Shown here piece by piece: positions 51,146 to 59,922 of a stretch of DNA of 64,000 nt. Under the pieces are notes generated by a model. It ran no database searches, was not told the DNA's origin, and saw only the letters and a list, made by a program, of their open reading frames with translations. Each line of letters opens with the position of its first letter. The first letter of the stretch is position 1. The stretch covers positions 248,001 to 312,000 of the forward strand of contig CAZREB010000005.1 in assembly GCA_964599095.1 (NCBI GenBank). The letters run 5' to 3'. The position numbers and the translations under genes were made by a program. Source of the DNA: SZAS-79 sp964599095 (GTDB lineage Bacteria > Pseudomonadota > Gammaproteobacteria > Burkholderiales > SG8-39).

Positions 51146-51195
51146 GAACAGTTGCCGGTTCCCGCGGAGCATTGGTTATCCACTGGGAGGCCGAC

Positions 51196-51645
51196 ATGAA
51201 CGCTGGGGAAATCTGCAACAGGGAAGTGGTTTACGTTTATCGTGAAACGCCCCTTGTCGAAGCGGCCGGGCTGATGCGCGAGCACCATGTCGGCACGCTC
51301 GTCGTGGTCGCCGACCGGCTTTCGGAACGCGTTCCGGTTGGGATGCTGACCGATCGCGACATCGTGGTCGCCGTGGTCGCCAAGAAGCTCGAGCCGCGCT
51401 TGCTGACGGTCGGCGACATGATGAGCACGGACCTCTTCACGGTGAGCGAGCAAACCGGCATCGCCGACGTCATGCACCTGATGCGCACGAAGGGTGTGCG
51501 GCGCGTGCCCGTACTCACACACAGTGGCGCTCTCGCCGGGATACTTTCGATCGACGACCTGCTCGCATTCTTTTCGGAACAGCTTGGCGACGCAGCGCAT
51601 GCTGTCGAGCGAGAGCGCGACCGGGAAGCCCGCCTGCGGCCCTAG
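51196..51645 (+). CDS. Two-CBS-domain protein
   Basis: 149 residues from an ATG with GGAGG six bases upstream. Two CBS modules fill the protein: residues about 3-62 (VYRETPLVEAAGLMREHHVGTLVVV; VGMLTDRDIVVAV) and 70-130 (MSTDLFTVSEQTGIADVMHLMRTKGVRRVPVL; GILSIDDLLAFF). The pair forms an adenine-nucleotide sensing Bateman unit. Stand-alone CBS proteins of this kind are often induced at low oxygen, and the FNR-type site upstream supports that here. Cytoplasmic; partner unknown. Confidence 0.88.
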   Translation: MNAGEICNREVVYVYRETPLVEAAGLMREHHVGTLVVVADRLSERVPVGMLTDRDIVVAVVAKKLEPRLLTVGDMMSTDLFTVSEQTGIADVMHLMRTKGVRRVPVLTHSGALAGILSIDDLLAFFSEQLGDAAHAVERERDREARLRP

Positions 51646-51648
51646 GCC

Positions 51649-53403
51649 ATGCCGCGAGGCGCGCCCGCAAACGCGCAGGCGCCGGTTCAAAATGCCGACA
51701 TCGCGCGCGCGTTCGAGGAGACTGCCGACCTCCTCGAACTCGGCAACGAGAACCCGTTCCGCGTCCGTGCATACCGCAATGCTGCGCGGATCGTGGGCGA
51801 TCTGCGCCTGAACGTGGCTGCGACTCTCGCCGCGGGAGACGATCTGCCGAAGATCCCCGGGATCGGCGAAGACCTGAAGGGCAAGATGCGGGAGATTGCA
51901 TCCAGCGGCACCTGCGCGCTGCTGGAAAAGCTGCGCAATCGCTATCCCGCCGGGATCGCCGAGCTTCTCCGGATTCCGGGCCTCGGGCCGAAGCGTGTAC
52001 ACGTATTGCACGAACACGGCATCGATTCCCTGGCGCTGCTTCGCGATGCGGCCGGTGCCGGGCGCCTGCATGCGATCCCGGGCTTCGGCGAAAGAACGGA
52101 ACGAAGCCTGCTCGCGGCGGTCAGCGACAGGCTCAGCAAGGTTCGGCGCTTCAAGCTCGCCGACGCGGCGCAGTACGCCGGCCCCTATGCGCAGTATGCC
52201 GGTGCGGTAATCGCCGGCAGCTACCGGCGCCGCCGCGAGACAGTCGGCGACCTCGACTTCCTGGTCGCATCGAGCGAGCCCGGTCAGGCGATCGCGCGCT
52301 TCGTGGGCTATCCTGGCGTCAAGGATGTACTCGCCAAGGGCGTTACCAAGGCCAGCGTACGCCTCGAATGCGGCCTGCAAGTGGACCTTCGCGTCGTGCC
52401 GCCCGCAAGCTTCGGCGCCGCGCTGCATTACTTCACCGGATCGAAGGCCCACAATATCGCAGTGCGCAGGCTCGGGATCGCGCGCGGCCTCAGGATCAAC
52501 GAATACGGCGTGTTCCGCGGACGCCAGCGCATCGCGGGCGAGACCGAGGCTTCGGTCTACGCCGCCGTGGGCCTGCCCTATATCGAACCTGAATTGCGCG
52601 AGGAGCGCGGCGAAATTGAGGCCGCACGCACCGGCAGCCTGCCGCAACTGGTCGAGCTTGCGGACCTGCGTGGCGACCTGCACGCGCATACGCGCGCCTC
52701 CGACGGGCGAAGCACGCTGCGCGAAATGGCGCTGGCCGCGCGGGTACGCGGGCTGGCTTACCTGGCGATCACCGAACATTCCAGGCGCGAGACGCAGGCG
52801 CATGGGCTCGACCCGGCCGCAGTGCGCCGGCAGGTGGCCCAGATCGAGGCGCTCAACCTGGAATTGCAGGGGATCCGGCTGCTGAAGGGCATCGAGGTCG
52901 ATATCCTCGACGACGGGCAGCTCGACCTGCCGGATTCGCTGCTTTCGGCTCTCGACGTCGTCGTCGCAGCGGTGCACAGCCGGTTCAACCTCCCGCGGGC
53001 GCGCCAGACCGAGCGCATCCTCGCGGCCATGGACAATCCGCATGTCTCGATCCTTGCGCATCCAACCGGCCGATTGATCGAGGAGCGTGCGCCTTGCGAA
53101 CTCGACCTGCTTGCGGTCATGCGCAAGGCCGCAAGCCGGGGAATCGCGCTCGAGCTGAACGCCCATCCGGACCGCCTCGACCTGAACGACATGCACTGCC
53201 GGATGGCGAAGGACGAGGGCGCGCTCCTGTCGATCAATTCGGATGCGCATGCAGCCGACGGCTTCGATGTGCTCGCTTTCGGCGTGGACCAGGCGCGACG
53301 CGGCTGGCTCTCGAAGAACGATGTGCTCAATACGCGGCCGCTCGGCGAGGTCGAGCGACTGCTGCGTCGCATCCGGCCGGAGCGCAATGGCACTGGGCGC
53401 TAG
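51649..53403 (+). CDS. polX: Family X DNA polymerase with PHP domain (PolX)
   Basis: 584 residues, the usual bacterial PolX length. N-terminal helix-hairpin-helix segments (IPGIGEDLKGKMREIA; IPGLGPKRV; IPGFGERT) precede the palm, whose metal aspartates lie in GSYRRRRETVGDLDFLV (about 190-206) and VDLRVV (about 244). The C-terminal PHP domain (about 340-560) keeps DLHAHTRASDG, ITEHS, AAVHSRF, LAHPTGR and NSDAHA, giving metal-dependent 3'-5' exonuclease or AP-endonuclease activity. It fills gaps in base-excision repair. It begins three bases after the CBS gene, so the two are probably cotranscribed. Confidence 0.93.
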   Translation: MPRGAPANAQAPVQNADIARAFEETADLLELGNENPFRVRAYRNAARIVGDLRLNVAATLAAGDDLPKIPGIGEDLKGKMREIASSGTCALLEKLRNRYPAGIAELLRIPGLGPKRVHVLHEHGIDSLALLRDAAGAGRLHAIPGFGERTERSLLAAVSDRLSKVRRFKLADAAQYAGPYAQYAGAVIAGSYRRRRETVGDLDFLVASSEPGQAIARFVGYPGVKDVLAKGVTKASVRLECGLQVDLRVVPPASFGAALHYFTGSKAHNIAVRRLGIARGLRINEYGVFRGRQRIAGETEASVYAAVGLPYIEPELREERGEIEAARTGSLPQLVELADLRGDLHAHTRASDGRSTLREMALAARVRGLAYLAITEHSRRETQAHGLDPAAVRRQVAQIEALNLELQGIRLLKGIEVDILDDGQLDLPDSLLSALDVVVAAVHSRFNLPRARQTERILAAMDNPHVSILAHPTGRLIEERAPCELDLLAVMRKAASRGIALELNAHPDRLDLNDMHCRMAKDEGALLSINSDAHAADGFDVLAFGVDQARRGWLSKNDVLNTRPLGEVERLLRRIRPERNGTGR

Positions 53404-54356
53404 CCGAAGTACGCTTCGAATCGCTTGATGAAATCGTCGGCCGCCTCTTCCGGAAGGCGATTGATGCCTGCGGCTTCACTGCGGCCGCCGCCGTCCGGAA
53501 ACTGCCGGCACAGGGCGGCCGCGTCCTTCGGGCGACCTTTCGGCGCGCGGACGCTGACGATGTACCGGCCGTGGGCGCCAGGCACCAGCACTGCGTGCGC
53601 GCGATCGGGCTCGGCGACGGCCAGCCGGTTCGAGAGCAGGCCGCTCACGCGCCGGGCCCACGCCGTATCCGGCAGCACACGCACGGCACAACGGGTGGTT
53701 TCCAGCACAGGACGCACGTGCGAAGCGCGCTCCAGATCATCGCTGCGGCCATGCCGCAACTCCTCGAACACCGGCTCCGCCGCGAAGCATCGAAGCGGGT
53801 CGGCGTACGGGCCGATAAGCCGGTACAAGACCTGCGGCGGCGAAATGAGATCCTCGATCGATTCGCCGTAAGCGTTGTAGTTCATGCTCTCGCCCATCTC
53901 GCGCAGTGCGATGAGCGCCGTTTCACCCAGGCCGAGACCCCGCGCGAGCCGCTCGGCCGTCTCCGGGAGGTTGTCGCCGAACGCGGCCGCGACCGCCCAG
54001 GCGCGATACCGGCCGCCCAGGTACCGGTCGACGATCAGGCTGGTGCAGGACCCCGCCTGCGTATCGATATGCGCCTCGAAGCGGCGATGATGGGGAATCG
54101 GGCCGCTTGCATGGTGGTCGAAATAGCGCACGCGAACGCCTCGGCCCAGTAGCCGCACGAGCGCCCCCCGGTTGGCTTCCAGCGAAACATCGCAGACGGT
54201 CACGAGATCGTCCTCGGTGGCGTCGACGCGCGCGAGCAGCCCGATATCGCGCTTTACACCGGTGACCAGCGTCCCGCCGCCCTCCCCTGCAAGCCGCAGT
54301 TGATGCAGGGCGCAAAGCCCGTCGGCATCCCCGTTAGCGACGTCGATGCGATTCAC
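53400..54356 (-). CDS. DHH-family phosphoesterase
   Basis: 318 residues from a GTG at 54356 (VNRIDVANGDADGLCAL); a GTG at 54401 would add 15 residues and neither has a good ribosome-binding site. The metal motifs DADG near the N terminus, VCDVSLEAN and FDHHASG identify the DHH superfamily, which includes RecJ, oligoribonucleases and cyclic-dinucleotide phosphodiesterases. The C-terminal part (GRYIVSVRAPKG; FPDGGGRSEAAGINRLP) matches the DHHA1 substrate-binding domain. It converges with and overlaps polX by four bases. Substrate unknown. Confidence 0.87.
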   Translation of the reverse strand: MNRIDVANGDADGLCALHQLRLAGEGGGTLVTGVKRDIGLLARVDATEDDLVTVCDVSLEANRGALVRLLGRGVRVRYFDHHASGPIPHHRRFEAHIDTQAGSCTSLIVDRYLGGRYRAWAVAAAFGDNLPETAERLARGLGLGETALIALREMGESMNYNAYGESIEDLISPPQVLYRLIGPYADPLRCFAAEPVFEELRHGRSDDLERASHVRPVLETTRCAVRVLPDTAWARRVSGLLSNRLAVAEPDRAHAVLVPGAHGRYIVSVRAPKGRPKDAAALCRQFPDGGGRSEAAGINRLPEEAADDFIKRFEAYFG

Positions 54357-54566
54357 GCAACCGCGCGCTGCATTGTGGTGGGGGCCTGGGCCCGGAAGCA
54401 CGATCGACGTTGCACGCCTCGTAAATTGAAGTCATGAAGAAAGACCATTGAGATCCCGGATTCGACAATTGATGCAGATCAACAGGAGCCGGGGGGCGAA
54501 GCGCCGATATTAGTTGCCGGCGAGCGGACGCTTCACGCGCTGGCGCGCGATACTCACTGACTTGAC

Positions 54567-54659
54567 TGGCGGAGAGTGAGGGATTCGAACCCTCGATACG
54601 GGTTGACCCCGTATAACGCCTTAGCAGGGCGCCCCCTTCAGCCTCTCGGGCAACTCTCC
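54567..54659 (-). tRNA. tRNA-Ser(GCU)
   Basis: 93 bases including an encoded CCA end. The acceptor pair is GGAGAGT/ACTCTCC, the anticodon loop CTGCTAA gives anticodon GCU, there is a long class II variable arm (ATACGGGG/CCCGTAT) and the T-arm reads GGTTCGAATCC. It lies 154 bases downstream of lysC on the same strand. Confidence 0.97.
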
Positions 54660-54749
54660 GTTCGTTCGCGAAGTTCACTCACTGCGAGTTGCCCTTAAGA
54701 GGCTTCGGGGGCGCTACGCCCCGAGGTGAACGAGCGCCTGGCGGCGCTG

Positions 54750-54769
54750 GCCTCACGGACAACTTTCCG
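54750..54769 (-). pseudogene. Possible decayed 5' fragment of tRNA-Ser
   Basis: These 20 bases match the first bases of the adjacent tRNA-Ser(GCU) gene (54640-54659) at 17 of 20 positions in the same orientation, including the GTTG/GGC core of the D-arm start. The rest of a tRNA is absent. It lies between lysC and the intact tRNA and could be a duplication remnant or chance similarity. Confidence 0.35.
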
Positions 54770-54788
54770 ACCCGATTTCACGGGTCGG
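54767..54788. terminator. Hairpin after lysC
   Basis: CCGACCCG-ATTTCA-CGGGTCGG is a perfect 8-base stem with a 6-base loop, about 25 bases past the lysC stop. No U-run follows in the direction of lysC, so it may pause or stabilise the RNA rather than end it, letting tRNA-Ser be cotranscribed. Confidence 0.4.
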
Positions 54789-54813
54789 GAGGTGATTCTA
54801 CTACGGCCGGATC

Positions 54814-56070
54814 CTAGGCCTGGTCCAGCTCGAAAGCCTTGTGGAGCACCCGCACGGCAAGCTCCATGTACTTCTCGTCGAGCACCACGGAGATCTTGAT
54901 CTCGGAAGTCGTGATCATCTGGATGTTGATGCCTTCCTCGGCCAGCGTGCGGAACATCTGCGAGGCGATGCCGACGTGCGACCGCATGCCCAGTCCCACC
55001 AGCGACACCTTGGCGATCTTGTCGTCGCCGGTCACGTCGCGGCACTTGATGTGCGGCTGGACCTGGTCCTTGAGGATCTTGAGGGCCTTGGCGCAGTCGG
55101 CACGGCCCACGGTAAAAGACAGGTCGGTCATGCCGTCGTGGCCGACGTTCTGCACGATGACGTCCACGTCGATCTTCGCGTCCGCGATCGGGCCGAGGAT
55201 CGCGTAGGCGATGCCGGGGCGGTCGGGGACGTCGTGCACGGTGATCTTCGCCTCGTCGCGGGCAAAGGCCACGCCGGAAATGACTGCTTTTTCCATTGCC
55301 ATGGTCGGGTCTTCCTCGAATGTGATCAGCGTGCCGGAAGCGAACTCCTCCTCGACCGGGATCATCGGGTCGGTCAGGCTGGAGAGCACGCGCAGGCGCA
55401 CCTTGTACTTGCCGGCGAATTCCACCGAGCGGATCTGCAATACTTTCGAGCCCAGGCTCGCCATCTCGAGCATTTCCTCGAACGTGACCGTCTTCAGCCG
55501 GCGCGCCTCCGGCACGATGCGTGGATCGGTCGTGTAGACGCCGTCGACATCGGTATAGATCTGGCACTCGTCGGCCTTGAGAGCCGCCGCAAGCGCGACG
55601 CCGGTCGTGTCGGAGCCGCCGCGGCCCAGTGTCGTCGTGGCGCCTGAAGCATCTACGCCTTGAAAGCCGGCGACGACGACGACATAGCCGTCTTTCAGGT
55701 CCTTGCGGATGCGGCCTTCGTCGATGGAGATGATGCGCGCCTTGGTGTAGGCGTCGTCCGTCAGGATGCGCACCTGCCCGCCGGTGTAGCTTTTCGCCTT
55801 TTGCCCGATCGCCTGCAACGCCATGGCCGCAAGGCCGATGGTGACCTGCTCACCTGTGGATGCAACCTGGTCGAGTTCGCGCGGATCGGGGATAGGCTGG
55901 ATTTCCTTGGCAAGGCCGATGAGCCGGTTGGTCTCGCCGCTCATCGCGGAGACGACAACGACCACGTCGTGCCCGGCGGCACGCCACTTGGCGACACGCC
56001 TGGCGACGTTCTTGATGCGCTCGACTGAGCCGACGGAGGTGCCGCCGTATTTCTGGACGATCAGGGCCAT
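54814..56070 (-). CDS. lysC: Aspartate kinase
   Basis: 418 residues, the length of the ACT-regulated monofunctional enzyme. The start MALIVQKYGGTSVGSVERI, TTLGRGGSDTTGVALAAAL and CQIYTDVDGVYTTDPRIVPEA are aspartokinase signatures; two ACT domains (about 265-418) include VPDRPGIAYAILGPIADA and VGLGMRSHVGIASQMFRTLAEEGINIQMI for lysine/threonine feedback. It phosphorylates aspartate, the first step to lysine, threonine, methionine and diaminopimelate. Internal start codons before the ACT region (MAMEKAVISG) could yield the small subunit seen in alpha2-beta2 aspartokinases; this is inferred. Confidence 0.96.
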   Translation of the reverse strand: MALIVQKYGGTSVGSVERIKNVARRVAKWRAAGHDVVVVVSAMSGETNRLIGLAKEIQPIPDPRELDQVASTGEQVTIGLAAMALQAIGQKAKSYTGGQVRILTDDAYTKARIISIDEGRIRKDLKDGYVVVVAGFQGVDASGATTTLGRGGSDTTGVALAAALKADECQIYTDVDGVYTTDPRIVPEARRLKTVTFEEMLEMASLGSKVLQIRSVEFAGKYKVRLRVLSSLTDPMIPVEEEFASGTLITFEEDPTMAMEKAVISGVAFARDEAKITVHDVPDRPGIAYAILGPIADAKIDVDVIVQNVGHDGMTDLSFTVGRADCAKALKILKDQVQPHIKCRDVTGDDKIAKVSLVGLGMRSHVGIASQMFRTLAEEGINIQMITTSEIKISVVLDEKYMELAVRVLHKAFELDQA

Positions 56071-56145
56071 GCAGGTTCCGGGGGGAAGGACGGGACGGGA
56101 AAAGCCCGTGATTTTAACGTAGTTTGTGCTATTTACGCCATGTTT

Positions 56146-57960
56146 TCATGGACTTTCGACGGTTTGGCCGGAAACAAGGGCGAGCAGGGCTTCGCCGTAT
56201 TTCTCGAGTTTCCGGGCGCCTATCCCGCCGATTGCGGCAAGTGCTGCCAGGCCGGCCGGCTTCCTGCGGGCGATCTCGGCCAAGGTACTGTCGTGAAGGA
56301 TCACATAGGCCGGCACCGCCTGGCCCCGGGCCTCGGCCGAGCGCCAGGCCTTGAGCCGATCGAAGAGCGCCTGGTCCTCCCCCGCGAGACCGGCCGCAGA
56401 AGCGGAGCGATTGGGCTGGACGACGCGACGGCGCGAAACCACGCGGCGCATCTCCACCGGCTGCTCCCCCTTCAGCACCGCACGGCTGGCGGCCGTGAGC
56501 TTGAGGGCACCGTGCGCTTCGTGATCCACCTGCGCAAACCCGAGCGCCACGAGCTGGCGGAAGATGCCGCGCCATGCCGCCTCGTCGACATCTGCGCCGA
56601 TGCCGAACACGCCGAGCTTGTCGTGACCCCAGCGCGAAATGCGTTCGCCGCCCTTGCCGCGCAGGACGTCGATCAGGTGCACCGCACCGAATCGCTGGCC
56701 GGTCCGGTAAATCGCCGAGAGCGCCTTGCGCGCCTCCTCGGTGGCATCGAAGGTCTCCGGCGGCTCGAGGCAGGTGTCGCAGTTGCCGCAGGGCACGCCC
56801 TGCTCGCCGAAGTAGCCGAGCAGCCGTACCCGCCGGCAGCCGGCCGTTTCGCACAGGCCGAGGAGCGCGTCGAGCTTGGCGCCCGAGACGCGCTTGAACT
56901 CCTCGCTCGCCTCGGATTGGTCGATCAGGCGCCGCTGCAGCACGAGGTCGGCAAGGCCATAGGTCATCCACGCGTCCGCGGGAAGGCCGTCGCGCCCTGC
57001 GCGCCCGGTCTCCTGGTAGTAACCCTCGATGCTTTTGGGCAGGTCGAGGTGCGCGACGAAGCGCACGTCCGGCTTGTCGATTCCCATGCCGAACGCGATC
57101 GTCGCCACCATCACGATGCCCTCCTCACGCTGGAAGCGGGCCTGGTTCTGCTTGCGCGCTTCCGCATCCATGCCTGCGTGATAGGCGAGCGCGTTCACGC
57201 CTTGCTCCGCCAGCCATGCGGCCGTCTCGTCCACCTTGCGGCGCGAAAGGCAATACACGATCCCCGAGTCGCCGGCGTGTTCGGCGCGGATGAAGCGCAG
57301 CAGTTGCGCGCGCGGGTCGGCCTTGTCGACGATCGTGTAGCGGATGTTCGGCCGGTCAAAGCTCGACACGAAGGTTCGGGCGCCGCCGAGATCGAGGCGC
57401 TCGATGATCTCGGCGCGCGTCTGCGGGTCGGCGGTCGCGGTCAGCGCAATGCGCGGCACGCCGGGAAAGCGTTCGTGCAGGACGGAAAGCTGCAGGTACT
57501 CCGGCCGGAAGTCGTGGCCCCATTGGGACACGCAGTGCGCCTCGTCGATCGCGAACAGCGCAATCCTGCATTGCGACAGGAGATCGAGGCACCGGGGCGT
57601 CGTCAACCGCTCGGGCGCGACGTACAACAAGTCGAGTTCACCCGCGGTGAGCGAAGCTTCGACCGCCCGGGCGGCCTGCGCGTCCAGCGACGAGTTGAGG
57701 AATGCGGCCCGCACGCCGAGCAACTCGAGGGCGGCGACCTGGTCCTGCATCAGCGCAATCAGCGGCGAAACGACGACGCCTGTGCCCTCCCGCAGCAGCG
57801 ACGGGACCTGGTAGCAAAGCGACTTGCCGCCGCCGGTCGGCATCAGCACCAGCGCCTCGCCACCCGACGCGACGTGCGCAATGATCTCTTCCTGCGGCCC
57901 GCGAAACGCGGGATAGCCGAAAGTCGTGCGCAACACTTCCAGCGCCGACGGCACCTTCAT
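56146..57960 (-). CDS. recQ: ATP-dependent DNA helicase RecQ
   Basis: 604 residues from ATG 57960; a GTG eight codons earlier is possible. It has Walker A MPTGGGKSLCYQVP, the DEAH box in AIDEAHCVSQWGHDFRPEY, motif VI QETGRAGRDGLPA, and the zinc-binding cysteines (CETAGCRR; CGNCDTC) of the RQC region. A winged helix follows, and a C-terminal HRDC domain (about 520-600: DRLKAWRSAEARGQAVPAYVILHDSTLAEIA). It unwinds DNA 3'-5' in recombination and fork repair. It overlaps no neighbour; the cinA-family gene upstream is 37 bases away. Confidence 0.95.
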   Translation of the reverse strand: MKVPSALEVLRTTFGYPAFRGPQEEIIAHVASGGEALVLMPTGGGKSLCYQVPSLLREGTGVVVSPLIALMQDQVAALELLGVRAAFLNSSLDAQAARAVEASLTAGELDLLYVAPERLTTPRCLDLLSQCRIALFAIDEAHCVSQWGHDFRPEYLQLSVLHERFPGVPRIALTATADPQTRAEIIERLDLGGARTFVSSFDRPNIRYTIVDKADPRAQLLRFIRAEHAGDSGIVYCLSRRKVDETAAWLAEQGVNALAYHAGMDAEARKQNQARFQREEGIVMVATIAFGMGIDKPDVRFVAHLDLPKSIEGYYQETGRAGRDGLPADAWMTYGLADLVLQRRLIDQSEASEEFKRVSGAKLDALLGLCETAGCRRVRLLGYFGEQGVPCGNCDTCLEPPETFDATEEARKALSAIYRTGQRFGAVHLIDVLRGKGGERISRWGHDKLGVFGIGADVDEAAWRGIFRQLVALGFAQVDHEAHGALKLTAASRAVLKGEQPVEMRRVVSRRRVVQPNRSASAAGLAGEDQALFDRLKAWRSAEARGQAVPAYVILHDSTLAEIARRKPAGLAALAAIGGIGARKLEKYGEALLALVSGQTVESP

Positions 57961-57997
57961 CGGCTCGCCGGCCTTCGTTGACACACGCGACGTGCGA

Positions 57998-58480
57998 TCA
58001 ATGCTCGAGCGCGTCGATCACGAGCCTGAGCGCGCGCTCCGCGAACAGGCGCATGTTCGCCCGGCGGTCCGACTTGCCCGTCTCCAGCGTGATCGCGCGT
58101 TCCGCAATGCCCGCTACGGCAAGACAGGAATGACCGGCCGCATCGCCGTAGCGATTGCCGGTCGGGCCGGTCGCCCCGGTTTCGGCAAGGCCCCAACTGG
58201 TCTCGAATCGCCGATGCGCGGTGCGCGCCAGCAGCAGCGCATACGGTTCCGAGGCCGAGCGCATCCCGGCCATGGCGGAATCCGGGATATCCATCAGCAC
58301 TTTGCGCGCCAGGCGCGTGTAGACGACCGCACCGCCGACGAAATACGCCGAGGCGCCTGGGACCGCAAGCAGGCAGGCGGCGATGAGGCCGCCGGTGGAC
58401 GACTCGGCAACCGCAATCGTCTCGTTGCGCTTCTTCAGGAGGACCGCAACCTGTTCCGCAAGCGGGATCAATGTATCCAT
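57998..58480 (-). CDS. CinA-family nicotinamide-nucleotide amidohydrolase (PncC-like)
   Basis: 160 residues, the stand-alone C-terminal CinA domain. Conserved AESSTGGLIA at 25-34 carries the catalytic serine, and ETGATGPTGN is the second family motif. The enzyme converts NMN to nicotinate mononucleotide and ammonia in the pyridine-nucleotide salvage cycle. The start is ATG 58480. It is upstream of recQ on the same strand and divergent from the SMP-30 gene with 49 bases between starts. Confidence 0.91.
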   Translation of the reverse strand: MDTLIPLAEQVAVLLKKRNETIAVAESSTGGLIAACLLAVPGASAYFVGGAVVYTRLARKVLMDIPDSAMAGMRSASEPYALLLARTAHRRFETSWGLAETGATGPTGNRYGDAAGHSCLAVAGIAERAITLETGKSDRRANMRLFAERALRLVIDALEH

Positions 58481-58529
58481 GCGGCTATGATAGCCGCCAT
58501 TTGCGGCAGGACATCGAAAGGCGCATGGC

Positions 58530-59483
58530 ATGGAAATCCGCACGATCGATCCATCCTTCAACCTGGTCGCAGAAGGACTGAGGTTTCCCGAGGGGCCGAT
58601 CGCGATGCCCGACGGCTCCGTCGTTCTGGTCGAGATCGCGCGCAAGACGCTTACGCGTGTGGCCGGCGACGGCAAGCCGCGCGTAATCGCCGACCTCGGC
58701 GGCGGTCCCAACGGCGCGGCCATGGGTCCGGATGGAAAAATCTATGTCACCAATAACGGCGGCTTCGCCTGGCACGAGCGTCCCGACGGCCGGCTCCTCC
58801 CCGGCCCGCAACCGCCGGACTATGCCGGAGGCAGCATCCAGGTGGTGGACCCGGAGACCGGCCGGTACGAGACCCTGTACGACTCGTGCGACGGGCGCAG
58901 GCTGCGAGGCCCGAACGACCTGGTGTTCGACGACGCGGGCGGGTTCTGGTTCACGGACCTCGGCAAGACGCGCGAGCGCGAACTGGACCGGGGAGCCGTT
59001 TACTATGCAAAGGCCGACGGTTCGCAGATCCGCGAAATGATCTTTCCGCTGGAGCGGCCGAACGGGTGCGGACTCTCGCCCGACGGCCGCATCCTGTACG
59101 TGGCGGAGACACCTACGGCGCGCCTGTGGCGATACGAGCTGGCGGCGCCTGGCGAACTGAAGGCTGTGCGCGGCTTCTTTCGCGGCGAAAAGGGACGCGT
59201 CCTCGCCGGCCTCGGCGGGTACCAGATGTTCGATTCGCTTGCCGTCGACAGCGAAGGCCACATTGGCGTTGCGACCCTGATCACCGGCGCAGTTTCCGAC
59301 GTGTGGCCTGACGGCAGCCGCGTAGATCAATACAAGCTTCCGGACCCGATGGTGACCAATGTCTGCTTTGGCGGGAAGGAACTGCGCACCGCCTATGCCA
59401 CGTTGTCGATGACCGGCAGGCTCGTTTCGTTCGAGTGGCCGCGCCCCGGGCTGCCGCTCGAGTTCCTCAACAAGGGTGGATAG
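58530..59483 (+). CDS. SMP-30/gluconolactonase-family protein
   Basis: 317 residues of a six-bladed beta-propeller. Metal-site landmarks are LRFPEGPIAMPDGS (glutamate of blade one), GGPNGAAMGPDGKIYVTNNGG, LRGPNDLVFDDAGGFWFTD (asparagine/aspartate) and RPNGCGLSPDGRILYVAET. Family enzymes hydrolyse sugar lactones or other cyclic esters with a Ca/Zn ion. There is no signal peptide. Neighbours give no pathway clue, though zwf elsewhere in the window makes gluconolactone only as the phosphate. Confidence 0.88.
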   Translation: MEIRTIDPSFNLVAEGLRFPEGPIAMPDGSVVLVEIARKTLTRVAGDGKPRVIADLGGGPNGAAMGPDGKIYVTNNGGFAWHERPDGRLLPGPQPPDYAGGSIQVVDPETGRYETLYDSCDGRRLRGPNDLVFDDAGGFWFTDLGKTRERELDRGAVYYAKADGSQIREMIFPLERPNGCGLSPDGRILYVAETPTARLWRYELAAPGELKAVRGFFRGEKGRVLAGLGGYQMFDSLAVDSEGHIGVATLITGAVSDVWPDGSRVDQYKLPDPMVTNVCFGGKELRTAYATLSMTGRLVSFEWPRPGLPLEFLNKGG

Positions 59484-59564
59484 CCCTGCACGTGCATTCG
59501 CCCCTTTTGCGCTTTCGCACAACTGGGCGTAGATTTGCCGGGTCCATCGGGGGAGGGATCGACC

Positions 59565-59897
59565 ATGAGTGCTTGCGCCAGGCTGTCTGCGGTTTTGTCT
59601 TTCGGTTTGCTTCTGGCTCCTCCTGGCGCTTCGATCGCGCAACCGATGTTCAAGTGCCTCAAGGGCACCGCGGTGACTTACTCCAACACTTCCTGCGAAC
59701 AACTCGGCCTGAAATCCGCCGGGCAGGTTCGCGACCGGGTCACGACGCTGCCGATGGGCGGCTCGACGCAGGCTAAGGGTCCGTCCGGGCCTGCAGGCAA
59801 GCCGCAATCGCCGATTGCGAAGGAAAACCAGATCGACATGCCAGCCACGTCGACAATCAAGCCGGTCAACCCGCTGATCGAGAAGCTGGCGAAGTAG
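59565..59897 (+). CDS. Small exported protein, DUF4124-like
   Basis: 110 residues from an ATG with GGGAGGG about eight bases before. A signal peptide ends near SIAQ; the mature part begins MFKCLKGTAVTYSNTSCEQLG, resembling the DUF4124 pattern (YKC-x-VTYS-x-PC) with two cysteines likely to form a disulfide. The remainder is low-complexity, rich in Gly, Pro, Ser and Lys. No function is known for this domain. It follows the SMP-30 gene by 81 bases and converges on the lipoprotein gene. Confidence 0.7.
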   Translation: MSACARLSAVLSFGLLLAPPGASIAQPMFKCLKGTAVTYSNTSCEQLGLKSAGQVRDRVTTLPMGGSTQAKGPSGPAGKPQSPIAKENQIDMPATSTIKPVNPLIEKLAK

Positions 59898-59922
59898 CGG
59901 CAGTCCGTCTTCTCCGCATTCC

